From contig NZ_CP178208.1 of assembly GCF_047219225.1 (NCBI RefSeq), forward strand, positions 806,001 through 870,000: DNA of 64,000 nt. Direction: 5' to 3'. Origin of the DNA: IMCC45349 sp047219225 (GTDB taxonomy: Bacteria > Bacteroidota > Bacteroidia > Flavobacteriales > Flavobacteriaceae). The notes under the pieces are model-generated. The model did not search any database. It was given only the letters and a program-made list of their open reading frames with translations, and had not been told where the DNA came from. This document shows, piece by piece, positions 17,704-26,428 of this stretch. Numbering within the stretch: the stretch's first letter is position 1; every line of letters begins with the position of its first letter. The position numbers and the translations under genes are program-made.

Positions 17704-18150
17704 TTACATGGATAAGTATGTTGCAACCCAAATAATTATAGAAGATAAGGTAATACCTAGTGCATTAGCTACGAATGCTTTTTTCTTTTCGATATTAAAT
17801 AAATACGTTGCAATACTACCAGCATACACACCTGTTCCTGGTAATGGAATCATTACAAAAATTAATAAGCCCCAAAATCCATACTTCTCGATTTTATCGC
17901 CTGATCCATTCTTTGCTCTTTTTGCAACCCAAATAGCACTCTTTTTATAAAAACGCCATTTTAAAAAATGAGTATTTACATAATCAAGAAAGAACATCAT
18001 GATTGGAAACACCAAAATATTAGCCACTAAACAAAATAAAAATACAAGATATATATTCGCACCACTTAGCATGCCATAAGGTATTCCAACCTTGGCTTCA
18101 CCAAATGGAGAAAGGCTCCATAATATAGCTATGATTATATCTTGTATCAA
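17704..18150 (-). CDS. Small multidrug-export family membrane protein
   Basis: This 148-residue protein matches the small_multidrug_export family (PF06695): SPFGEAKVGIPYGMLSGA near the N terminus, KNGSGDKIEKYGFWGLLIFVMIPLPGTGVYAGS in the middle, then two terminal helices. Four membrane segments are visible. The PLPGTG motif resembles the DedA-like fold. Despite the family name, the transported compound is not known. It is divergently placed from the GT-C gene at 18284. Confidence 0.85.
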   Translation of the reverse strand: MIQDIIIAILWSLSPFGEAKVGIPYGMLSGANIYLVFLFCLVANILVFPIMMFFLDYVNTHFLKWRFYKKSAIWVAKRAKNGSGDKIEKYGFWGLLIFVMIPLPGTGVYAGSIATYLFNIEKKKAFVANALGITLSSIIIWVATYLSM

Positions 18151-18283
18151 AATAGGTTAAGTAATAAGAGATTGCAAATCTAGTTCTTTATAAAATCTTA
18201 GCAAAAAAAATTAACATTATTGACCTTATAGGTCGTAAGTGCAACTTATTAATTACGTCTTTTAAAAAAACTATATTTGACTA

Positions 18284-19678
18284 ATGCAGTTAAACACTTC
18301 TTTTTTACGATTATATAAAATCCCATTACTCTTAATTTTATCGAGTGCATTGTTTTATATGTCTTTTGCTTACGATTTAATTCGTACAGATTATATAAAA
18401 CTGATAAGCTTGTATACAGCATTGTTTTTTATGTTTTATAAGCTAGTACAACTAAATAAACATAATATAAAACTACTCACTTATACTGCTTTTGCTTTTA
18501 GAGCTGTGTTTATTTTAGCCATACCAAACCTATCACAAGATTTTTACCGTTTTATTTGGGATGGTCGTATGATTCTTGAAGGCTTTAACCCTTATTTATA
18601 TACTGTAGAATCATTTATTACAAAAGGTGATTTTCCAGTAACACAAGCGCAAGAGCTTTATGCTGGTATGGGGAATTTAAATGGTAGTCATTACACCAAC
18701 TATCCTCCAATCAACCAATTGTGTTTTGTTATAGCTGGACTGTTTGCCAACAAAAGTATTTTAGGTTCTGCTATAGTGATGAGAATATTAATAATTGCAG
18801 CAGATTTTGGAACATTACACTATGGAAAGTGGTTATTAGAAAAACTACAAATTTCTACTTATAAGATCTTTTGGTATATCCTTAATCCTTTTATAATTAT
18901 TGAGCTTACTGGTAATTTACATTTTGAAGGTGTCATGATTTTCTTTTTGGTTTGGAGTTTGTATTTACTCTATACTAAAAAATGGGCGCTCTCTGCTATA
19001 GTACTTTCGCTTTCAATTTCTGTAAAGTTAATTCCACTTATGTTTTTACCATTATTTTTCCAATGGTTTATAAAACAAGAGAATGTACCTTTATCAAAAA
19101 AAATAAAAAAACTAATAGGCTATTATAGTATTATATGCTTAACAACTATAATACTTTTTGCGCCTTTTTATTCATCTCAATTTATATCTAATTATTCTAC
19201 TACAGTTGCACTTTGGTTTCAAAATTTTGAATTTAACGCAAGTATTTACTACATAGCAAGAGCTATAGGTTACTACTTTAGTGGTTACAACTTAATTGCA
19301 TACATTGGTGCTATTACACCAATAATTGTAGTGCTTTTTATATTATACTTAAGCTTAGTAAAAAAACAGAATAGCTTTATTCATCTCATCTCTGCTATGC
19401 TACTCGCTTTAAGTTTTTATTACTTTACAACTACAACTGTGCATCCATGGTATATTGCAACATTACTAATACTATCCATATTTACAAATTATAAATATCC
19501 ACTGGTTTGGAGTTTTGTAATTATACTTAGTTACTTAGCATATATCAATTTAAATAAAGCAGATAAATCTGAAAATTTATGGATTATTGCTTTAGAATAC
19601 ACGATAGTATACGGTGTTTTTATTTGGGAGGTTTTTATAAAAAAGAAAGCTCCGAAAGCATTAATAAAAGGGCATTAA
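18284..19678 (+). CDS. GT-C family membrane glycosyltransferase, mannosyltransferase-like
   Basis: This 464-residue polytopic protein has about 11 hydrophobic helices. The first loop carries NLSQDFYRFIWDGRMIL and EGFNPYLYTVESF, a typical GT-C signature with an acidic catalytic residue; NGSHYTNYPPINQ continues it. It belongs to the GT39/GT87-like group that uses polyprenyl-phosphate sugars. The donor and acceptor are not known. It starts alone; the thioredoxin-like gene follows by 61 bp. Confidence 0.85.
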   Translation: MQLNTSFLRLYKIPLLLILSSALFYMSFAYDLIRTDYIKLISLYTALFFMFYKLVQLNKHNIKLLTYTAFAFRAVFILAIPNLSQDFYRFIWDGRMILEGFNPYLYTVESFITKGDFPVTQAQELYAGMGNLNGSHYTNYPPINQLCFVIAGLFANKSILGSAIVMRILIIAADFGTLHYGKWLLEKLQISTYKIFWYILNPFIIIELTGNLHFEGVMIFFLVWSLYLLYTKKWALSAIVLSLSISVKLIPLMFLPLFFQWFIKQENVPLSKKIKKLIGYYSIICLTTIILFAPFYSSQFISNYSTTVALWFQNFEFNASIYYIARAIGYYFSGYNLIAYIGAITPIIVVLFILYLSLVKKQNSFIHLISAMLLALSFYYFTTTTVHPWYIATLLILSIFTNYKYPLVWSFVIILSYLAYINLNKADKSENLWIIALEYTIVYGVFIWEVFIKKKAPKALIKGH

Positions 19679-19739
19679 ATAAAAAATAGTAACTTGGATA
19701 TCACTCTTAACCCAAGTTATAGTTAAAAAAATCAATAAA

Positions 19740-20288
19740 ATGAAATCAAAATTAGATCTTAAACATCTCAGATTAACAATAATTGTATTCGCATTTACAT
19801 TGGTTAGTTTTTCTACCCAAGCTCAAGAAAAGATTAAATGGTTAAGTTGGGAAGAAGCTATTGCATTAAATGAAGAAAATCCAAAGAAAATTTTAGTCGA
19901 TGTTTATACAAATTGGTGTGGTTGGTGTAAACGTATGGATACTTCTACCTTTTCTGAAACAGAAATAATTGAATATATAAACACCAATTATTACGCTGTT
20001 AAGTTAAATGCTGAACAAAAAGAAGACATCAATTATAAAGGTCACCAATTTAAATATGACCCAACAAAATCAAGAAGAGGCACACATGAATTAGCTGTTG
20101 CTTTATTAGATGGCAATATGAGTTATCCAGCATTTGTATTTTTGAACGCTGACGAACAAAAAATAACACTACTTAAAGGCTATCAAGCTGCTACTGATTT
20201 TATTGTAGTTTTAAAATATATTGGTGAAGAAAAGTATAAAACTTCTACGTTTGAAGACTATAAAAAAGAAACTTCAAACAAAAAATAA
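19740..20288 (+). CDS. Periplasmic thioredoxin-like protein (DUF255-type)
   Basis: This 182-residue protein has a signal peptide with cleavage near TQAQE and a thioredoxin-like domain. The active site is WCGWCKRMD with cysteines at about 60 and 63. YPAFVFLNADEQKITLLKGYQ is the typical cis-Pro region. It likely acts as an oxidoreductase or disulfide reductant in the periplasm. Its end lies 3 bases before the convergent RsuA-like gene. It shares a strand with the GT-C gene and may be co-expressed with it. Confidence 0.87.
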   Translation: MKSKLDLKHLRLTIIVFAFTLVSFSTQAQEKIKWLSWEEAIALNEENPKKILVDVYTNWCGWCKRMDTSTFSETEIIEYINTNYYAVKLNAEQKEDINYKGHQFKYDPTKSRRGTHELAVALLDGNMSYPAFVFLNADEQKITLLKGYQAATDFIVVLKYIGEEKYKTSTFEDYKKETSNKK

Positions 20289-20291
20289 GTC

Positions 20292-21140
20292 TTATAGCAT
20301 CATTAAATTATTAATCTCTTGTTGCGTTAAATGTTTCCAATGACCACGAGGAATATCTTTCTTTGTTAATTCACCTATCATCACACAATCAAGTTTAATG
20401 ATATCGTATTTGAAGTGCTCAAAAATGGTACGAATAATAGTATTTCCTGTATTCTTTATTTTTAACCCAATTTCTTTTTTTGGAGAACCCTCGATATAAC
20501 TAATATCTTCAACCATTATTTCTCGTCCCTCAATCTTAAAACCTTCTTTAATTTGTTTTAAGTCTTCGTATTTTAAATTCTTATCTAGTTCGACATGAAA
20601 CAAACGCGCTACTCCAGTTGAAGAATTTGTAAACTTCTTTACCACTTTATCATCATTAGTAAACAGTAAAAGTCCCATTGAATTTCTACCTAAACGACCA
20701 ATTGGTTTTATATTAGCATTGGTTGCATTAGCTACCAAATCCATAACTGTTCGTCCTTTTGATTCGCTAGTTGTAGTTGCAAAACCTTTAGGTTTATTAA
20801 GTAATACATACGTTTTCTTTTCAGGAGAAATACGTGCGCCATCATAACGAACTTCGTCTGTTGGTTTTACTTTATAACCCATTTCGGTTATTACTTTTCC
20901 GTTAACTGTCACCAATCCAATAGCAATTTGCTGGTCTGCTTCACGACGTGAACACATTCCTGAATTAGCAATATATTTATTTAATCTAATCTCATCTGAA
21001 TTAGATTTAGCTTGCGACTTGTTTTTCTTTACAGGAGCATTCTTTTTGGAAAATGGTTTACGATTGTCTTTACCTTTTCCAGTTCCTTTACCTTTTCCAA
21101 ATGGTTTTTGGTTTCCTTTATTCCCTTGCTGTCTGCTCAT
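20292..21140 (-). CDS. RsuA/RluB-family pseudouridine synthase homologue lacking catalytic Asp
   Basis: I chose the start at 21140 (MSRQQG) because the other ATG at 21158 falls inside the promoter -7 box. The first 45 residues are a Lys/Gly-rich tail. An S4 domain (IRLNKYIANSGMCSRREADQ) and then the pseudouridine synthase fold follow. The universally conserved catalytic segment usually reads GRLD; here it is GRLGRNSMGLLLFTND, with Gly at about residue 151 in place of the Asp. Either the protein is inactive as an isomerase or it binds RNA only. It may still act in ribosome assembly (inference). Confidence 0.85.
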   Translation of the reverse strand: MSRQQGNKGNQKPFGKGKGTGKGKDNRKPFSKKNAPVKKNKSQAKSNSDEIRLNKYIANSGMCSRREADQQIAIGLVTVNGKVITEMGYKVKPTDEVRYDGARISPEKKTYVLLNKPKGFATTTSESKGRTVMDLVANATNANIKPIGRLGRNSMGLLLFTNDDKVVKKFTNSSTGVARLFHVELDKNLKYEDLKQIKEGFKIEGREIMVEDISYIEGSPKKEIGLKIKNTGNTIIRTIFEHFKYDIIKLDCVMIGELTKKDIPRGHWKHLTQQEINNLMML

Positions 21141-21154
21141 GGCTAAAAATTTTT

Positions 21155-21163
21155 GCAAAGGTA
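21155..21163 (-). promoter_or_regulatory. Promoter -7 box of RsuA-like gene
   Basis: TACCTTTGC on the minus strand matches the Bacteroidetes -7 consensus TAnnTTTG. It sits 14 bases from the chosen ATG, giving a very short leader, and supports that start choice. Confidence 0.6.
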
Positions 21164-21178
21164 AGACAATAGTTTACA

Positions 21179-22129
21179 TTAACTATTATAATCTACAGTA
21201 GATTGTCGTTCTCTATTCACAATCAGCTTTGTAACATCTGGACGTGAGTAATGTCCAACTGGATCAAAGTTTTGGCGTTCTTCTAAAACACGATTAAAAT
21301 CAATAGTTTGAATTATCAATCCTTCTTTATGTAGTATAGGTTCTACAATCCATTCGCCATCAGGTCCAGCAATACAACTTCCGCCATTTGCTAAAGTTTC
21401 TGGAGCATTTTGAATGATTTGTTCTAAATGAGGTGTGTTTTCTGGAAAATTAGACTTATACATTAAACTTGATACAGATACTACAAAAGAACGTGATTCT
21501 CTAGCAATAAAACGTGTAATATCTTTAGTATTATGATCGCTCCCAGGCCAAACTGCAATATGTAAATTTTCACCTAATCCATATAAAGCTGTTCTAGGCA
21601 AAGGCATCCAATTCTCCCAGCAATTTAATCCACCAACAGTAAATTGTTTTAGTGAGTGTACTTGTAACCCATTACCATCACCAGGAGCCCAAGTTAAACG
21701 TTCATCATAGGTTGGTTGTAACTTTCTATGTACAGATTTTATTTCACCTTTTTCATTAATATAAACCAATGACGCATAAATAGAATGCCCTCCTCTATTT
21801 TGAGCACGTTCAATTATTCCTAAATAAATAGCAATACTATGTGTTTTAGCAAGCTCACAAATAGCATCTAACTCTCCTAATTCAATTTGAATAGCGTTTC
21901 TAACATAATGAGCATGAAGCTCTTTATTAACCTTTTTATCCCATTGCGCTCCACCTGTTAATGCAAGCCAAAAAGGATAACCTGGAACCAGTCCTTCTCC
22001 AAAAACAATAAGTTCACATTTTTCTTTTGAAGCTTCTACAATTGAGTTTTCAACTTTTTTAAGAGTTTCCAATTTGTTTAACCAAACTGGAGCTATTTGT
22101 GCCATTGCTATTTTTAAAGTGTGTTCCAT
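21179..22129 (-). CDS. Nitrilase-superfamily carbon-nitrogen hydrolase
   Basis: This 316-residue enzyme has the full nitrilase triad: Glu45 in VFGEGLVPGYPFW, Lys136 in HRKLQPTYDERLTW, and Cys170 in GGLNCWENWMP. The NCWEN and YDER contexts match true aliphatic/arylaceto-nitrilases better than amidases. It hydrolyses a nitrile or related C-N bond; the substrate is unknown. The start overlaps the UbiA stop by one base. In the cluster it may be a passenger rather than part of isoprenoid synthesis. Cytoplasmic. Confidence 0.9.
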   Translation of the reverse strand: MEHTLKIAMAQIAPVWLNKLETLKKVENSIVEASKEKCELIVFGEGLVPGYPFWLALTGGAQWDKKVNKELHAHYVRNAIQIELGELDAICELAKTHSIAIYLGIIERAQNRGGHSIYASLVYINEKGEIKSVHRKLQPTYDERLTWAPGDGNGLQVHSLKQFTVGGLNCWENWMPLPRTALYGLGENLHIAVWPGSDHNTKDITRFIARESRSFVVSVSSLMYKSNFPENTPHLEQIIQNAPETLANGGSCIAGPDGEWIVEPILHKEGLIIQTIDFNRVLEERQNFDPVGHYSRPDVTKLIVNRERQSTVDYNS

Positions 22130-23037
22130 TATAAAATTCGGTTTAAAACCACATCAACATCTATTAATAATATACTAAAAACACCAGCAACTAATATAAA
22201 TTTAAGAATATTATGAAGTATAATGTAATGAAATTTTCTATTAGATTTCCATAGCATTAGTAGGAAAATAAAGAGTAAAATAACACTTGCATAAAAGAAG
22301 TATTTCATGTTTCCGACATGAAACCTATAAATTAATAAATAGGTTGGTAATATGGTTAATACAATAAGTAGTGTTAACATAATCTTTGAAGCTTTTGCTC
22401 CATAAACTATTGGGATAGTTTTATAATTTAGTGCTAAATCACCTTTAATATTTTCTAAATCTTTAGTTAACTCTCGCATAGATACTATTAAAAACAAAAA
22501 CATAGCATGTACAAAAATGACTGTCTCAAAATTTTTGTAATAGACAAAAACAGCAAAAAATGGAGCAATTGTTAATATTGCTGAAGTTACGTTACCTACT
22601 AATGGCAACTTTTTAAGCTTATGAGAATAAAACCAAATGGCAAAAATGTAAGTTGAAAAGAAAACTACTGCTTTAAACGACACATAGCTAGCCATAATTA
22701 CAGCTATAAAATTAAGTACAAAATAGAAAACCAATTTTGTATTTTGACTTACTAATCTATCTAACATAGATTTGTTTGGACGATTAATTAAATCTTTTTC
22801 TGAATCGTAAAAGTTATTAATAATATAACCACTTGCAATGGTTACTGCTGAGGCTAAAACTATCATTAATAGATTAACATCAAAAACTACAGTAGATAAA
22901 GATTTATTTGGAGATAATATATAAACTGAGGATATATATTGAGCCAATATAACAATAAGAATATTGTAACCTCTTACAACAGAAAACATGCTAAAAAACT
23001 TTAGTAATATGTGTTTTTGTTTTCTATTTAATAACAT
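22129..23037 (-). CDS. UbiA-family prenyltransferase, GGGP geranylgeranyltransferase-like
   Basis: This 302-residue polytopic protein has about eight membrane segments. The first Asp-rich motif is NNFYDSEKDLINRPNK, and the second is RELTKDLENIKGD. Flavobacterial homologues are commonly named geranylgeranylglycerol-phosphate geranylgeranyltransferase, but a quinone or other acceptor is equally possible. It joins a prenyl diphosphate to an aromatic or lipid acceptor. It sits in a run of overlapping genes with an SGNH-like gene (14-base overlap). Its nearness to mevalonate-pathway genes fits isoprenoid use. Confidence 0.85.
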   Translation of the reverse strand: MLLNRKQKHILLKFFSMFSVVRGYNILIVILAQYISSVYILSPNKSLSTVVFDVNLLMIVLASAVTIASGYIINNFYDSEKDLINRPNKSMLDRLVSQNTKLVFYFVLNFIAVIMASYVSFKAVVFFSTYIFAIWFYSHKLKKLPLVGNVTSAILTIAPFFAVFVYYKNFETVIFVHAMFLFLIVSMRELTKDLENIKGDLALNYKTIPIVYGAKASKIMLTLLIVLTILPTYLLIYRFHVGNMKYFFYASVILLFIFLLMLWKSNRKFHYIILHNILKFILVAGVFSILLIDVDVVLNRIL

Positions 23038-23986
23038 TATCTAAGTCTTTTATTTTCTTAGCCAACTCAAAAGATACAAAATTTGAAGATTCTCTATTTA
23101 AATGTGTAGCATCATTAAAAAGACACTTATCACTTAAATTCATTAAATCGATATATGGAACATTTTCGTTTGTTGCAATTCTTGAAATCTTAGCATTGAA
23201 ATTAGGCATCAAAACACTATCAAGCTTCTGCATTTCTTTGGACACTGGAAGTCTTACTAAATAAACCTCTCCCTTAGTTTTTAGATAATCTATAGTTTTC
23301 ACTAGGTATTCTAATCTAGTTTCTGAATACTTAAAAGTTTCCATTTTCTTATTATATCTTTTAAGTGAAGCTTTAATGTTTCTTTTATGCTTAATAGAAT
23401 CAAAATGAATAACTCGTTCTGGAAACTCTTCTTCAAATTTTTGATTTCCAACATTAATTAACACCTCTAACCAACCATTTTCATGTAAATACAATGGTGA
23501 ATTATTATAAATCATTTTTATATTTAAATCTTCAAACGCATGGACTAAATATGAAACATTAGGCTTAGCATCTACACTCTTAATTAATCCCAAATATCTA
23601 TTAGCTTCATCAAAATATTCTGGGTTGTTTGGTTGTTTTGCATCTGAAAAAATACTCCATGGACCTACAGTTAAAATAAACACACCATCTTTTGAGTTTT
23701 CTTGCAATTTCCTCTTAATACTTTCCAAATATGTTGGTCCGTAAGGACTCAATCTTAAAGTAAACGCATAATTATATATATCGTTTCTACCTAGTGCTTT
23801 GTTAAGAATACTAGGTCTTAAACCTTGAGCTGCTTTTGACGTTCCTAGTATTAATGAATTTTGCTTTGGAGTTGTAAATCTAACATACATTGGATCTGTG
23901 AAGCCATCTGCTTGAAAAAAAACAAGCAAAATTGTTCCAAGAGACAAAAACAAAAACAAACTACTTTTAATCAAGAATTTTTTCAT
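23024..23986 (-). CDS. SGNH-like membrane-anchored acetyltransferase-type protein
   Basis: This 320-residue protein has an N-terminal membrane anchor, then SLILGTSKAAQGLRPS, a GxS block like that of SGNH/DUF1574 proteins. Near the C terminus is NDATHLNRESS, which holds the D-x-x-H motif. Together with the adjacent MBOAT gene, it resembles AlgJ/AlgX-type glycan O-acetylation pairs. The role is probably to move acyl groups onto a surface polysaccharide. The MBOAT gene ends 3 bases upstream, so they form one operon. Confidence 0.72.
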   Translation of the reverse strand: MKKFLIKSSLFLFLSLGTILLVFFQADGFTDPMYVRFTTPKQNSLILGTSKAAQGLRPSILNKALGRNDIYNYAFTLRLSPYGPTYLESIKRKLQENSKDGVFILTVGPWSIFSDAKQPNNPEYFDEANRYLGLIKSVDAKPNVSYLVHAFEDLNIKMIYNNSPLYLHENGWLEVLINVGNQKFEEEFPERVIHFDSIKHKRNIKASLKRYNKKMETFKYSETRLEYLVKTIDYLKTKGEVYLVRLPVSKEMQKLDSVLMPNFNAKISRIATNENVPYIDLMNLSDKCLFNDATHLNRESSNFVSFELAKKIKDLDNVIK

Positions 23987-23988
23987 AT

Positions 23989-25437
23989 TTAAAATTGAAA
24001 ATAAATAAATTCTTGTCCTTTACTTCCAAAGAAAAAGATAATTAATACTAATATATAATAAAACCCAAACCTTATAACTGTTGGCCAATTAGCTCCTATT
24101 TTTTTGAGTGCATACTTCTTTTCTCTCCCTATCCATTCTATTCCTAATAACATAAAAACAAACCCAATTGAAAGTATCATTCTTTCCTCATTTAAAAACG
24201 ATGGAAGTTTAAAAAAAGAAAATGACATTATTTCGCTTATATAGGATACAGCTTGACTTATACTATCTGCTCTAAAAAACACCCAGGCTAGTACAGTAAA
24301 TACAAATGTCATCAAAATAGAAACAAACTCTTTTACACTAGGAAGAAATGATCCTTGTGCAACTACATGCATATGCTTTCGGTTTTTATCTAATAACATT
24401 AATGGTAAAAAATAAATGGCATTTAAAGCTCCCCAAACAACAAATGTGTAATTCGCTCCATGCCAAAATCCGCTGACTAAAAATACAATAAAAACATTTC
24501 TAACTTGAATGCTTTTTTTGACTTTACTACCTCCTAGTGGTATATATAAATAATCTCTAAACCATGTTGAAAGTGAAATATGCCAACGTCTCCAAAACTC
24601 TGCTATATCTCTTGAAAAATATGGAAAAGCAAAATTTTGTTTAAAATTAAATCCAAATAATCTGGCTGTTCCTATTGCTATATCTGAATAACCAGAGAAA
24701 TCCCCATAAATTTGAAATGCAAATAAAATAGCGCCTAAAAATAATGTACTCCCAGAATGAATAGCACTATCTTCAAATATTTGGTTTACATAAAATGCAC
24801 AATTATCTGCAACTACAACTTTTTTAAATAATCCCCAAAGTATTTGCCTTAATCCATCAACTCCTTTTTCATAATTGAACACTCGCTTTTTTAAGAATTG
24901 AGGGATTAGATTAGTAGCTCTCTCTATTGGTCCTGCTACTAGTTGCGGAAAGAAACTCACAAAACAGAAAAACGCTATAACATCTTTTGTTGGCTCTAAC
25001 TTTTTTCTATAAACATCAATTGTATAACTTAATGTTTGAAACGTATAAAAACTAATACCTACAGGTAATATAATTGATAATCTTTGAGTATCTAATGAAG
25101 CTCCAAATAAGGTAAATGCTTCTGATAAACTATCAGCAAAAAAATTATAATATTTAAAAAAGCCTAAAAAACCAATATTAACAAAAACACTCGTAAATAA
25201 GAGCTGTTTCCTTTTTAATGAGTTTTCTGTTCTAGCTAAAGCTAAACCAATTAAGTAATCAGTTAATGAGCTAAAAACTATTAACAGCAAAAATCTCCAA
25301 TCCCACCAGCCATAGAATACATAACTAGCAATTAATAATAGTATGTTTTGATATTTTATTCGCCTAGAAGCAACAAACCAATACAGTAGAAATACTATTG
25401 GCAAAAAAATCGCAAACTCTATTGAATTAAACAACAT
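23989..25437 (-). CDS. MBOAT-family O-acyltransferase, AlgI-like
   Basis: This 482-residue protein has about ten membrane segments and the MBOAT signatures: YGDFSGYSDIAIGTARLFGF, FPYFSRDIAEFWRRWHISLS, and the active-site His in SGFWHGANYTFVVWG. AlgI-type enzymes bring an acyl group across the membrane for glycan O-acetylation. The next gene downstream is SGNH-like and probably its partner. It starts 55 bp after the mevalonate kinase-like gene, on the same strand. Confidence 0.9.
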   Translation of the reverse strand: MLFNSIEFAIFLPIVFLLYWFVASRRIKYQNILLLIASYVFYGWWDWRFLLLIVFSSLTDYLIGLALARTENSLKRKQLLFTSVFVNIGFLGFFKYYNFFADSLSEAFTLFGASLDTQRLSIILPVGISFYTFQTLSYTIDVYRKKLEPTKDVIAFFCFVSFFPQLVAGPIERATNLIPQFLKKRVFNYEKGVDGLRQILWGLFKKVVVADNCAFYVNQIFEDSAIHSGSTLFLGAILFAFQIYGDFSGYSDIAIGTARLFGFNFKQNFAFPYFSRDIAEFWRRWHISLSTWFRDYLYIPLGGSKVKKSIQVRNVFIVFLVSGFWHGANYTFVVWGALNAIYFLPLMLLDKNRKHMHVVAQGSFLPSVKEFVSILMTFVFTVLAWVFFRADSISQAVSYISEIMSFSFFKLPSFLNEERMILSIGFVFMLLGIEWIGREKKYALKKIGANWPTVIRFGFYYILVLIIFFFGSKGQEFIYFQF

Positions 25438-25492
25438 ATAAACTAATGATTAGCGTAAAAGTTGTTGTTTACAAGAAAACATAGTTTAGATT

Positions 25493-26422
25493 TTAGAAGT
25501 TATAAACGACTTCTAATTTATAATCTGATAATGAATGTTTTGCTTTATCAATATCTTCAGTAAATCCTAAGATATAACCTCCACCGCCAGAGCCACAAAG
25601 TTTTAAGTAATACTCATTAGTCTCGATGCCTTTTTTCCATAGTTCATGAAATTGTTGAGGAATCATAGGTTTAAAATGATTTAATACCACTTTTGATAAT
25701 TGCTTTGTATTAGAAAACAAAGATTTCACATCACCTTTTAAGAAATCTTCAACACAAGCATCAGTATGTTTTATAAACTGGTCTTTCAGCATTTTACGGA
25801 AACCTTCTTGCTTCATATTTTCCATAAAAATACGAACCATAGGAGCCGTTTCACCTATAATACCAGAGTCTAATAAAAAGACAGCACCTTTACCTTCAGC
25901 TTTTTGAGAAGGAATTCCTGTAGCCTCAATATTATCTTTAGAATTGATTAAAATAGGAATACTTAAATAGCTATTTAATGGATCTAAACCAGAAGATTTA
26001 CCATGAAAAAAAGATTCCATTTCGGCAAAAATAGATTTTAAAACCAGTAATTTTTCTCTAGTTAAATTTTCTAGAACTGTAATCTTATCTTTTGCGTATT
26101 TATCATAAATAGCAGCTACTAATGCGCCACTACTTCCTACTCCATAACCTTGAGGAATTGAAGAATCAAAATACATTCCTGCATCAACATCAGCTTTTAA
26201 AGCATCAATATCAAAAACTACCAATTCTGGATTTAATGTTTCTAAATGGTCTGCCAATTGCTTTAAGCTTTTGTTAGATTTAATGGCTTCCTCACTAGGA
26301 TTTTCATCTGTTTTTAAGGCACCATTATAAAAGCTATAAGGAATAGATAACCCTTTGGAATCCTTGATAATACCATACTCTCCAAAGAGTAATATTTTTG
26401 AGTAAAAAAGAGGTCCTTTCAT
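25493..26422 (-). CDS. GHMP-family kinase, mevalonate kinase-like
   Basis: This 309-residue GHMP kinase starts ILLFGEYGII, has the ATP loop PQGYGVGSSGALVAAIYD and the C-terminal LCGSGGGGYILGF motif. The middle carries ESFFHGKSSGLDPLNSYLS, with catalytic acidic and Lys residues. Its place next to diphosphomevalonate decarboxylase makes mevalonate kinase the likely role, giving phosphomevalonate. The start is 6 bases after the mvaD stop, in one operon. Cytoplasmic. Confidence 0.88.
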   Translation of the reverse strand: MKGPLFYSKILLFGEYGIIKDSKGLSIPYSFYNGALKTDENPSEEAIKSNKSLKQLADHLETLNPELVVFDIDALKADVDAGMYFDSSIPQGYGVGSSGALVAAIYDKYAKDKITVLENLTREKLLVLKSIFAEMESFFHGKSSGLDPLNSYLSIPILINSKDNIEATGIPSQKAEGKGAVFLLDSGIIGETAPMVRIFMENMKQEGFRKMLKDQFIKHTDACVEDFLKGDVKSLFSNTKQLSKVVLNHFKPMIPQQFHELWKKGIETNEYYLKLCGSGGGGYILGFTEDIDKAKHSLSDYKLEVVYNF

Positions 26423-26428
26423 AAATTT

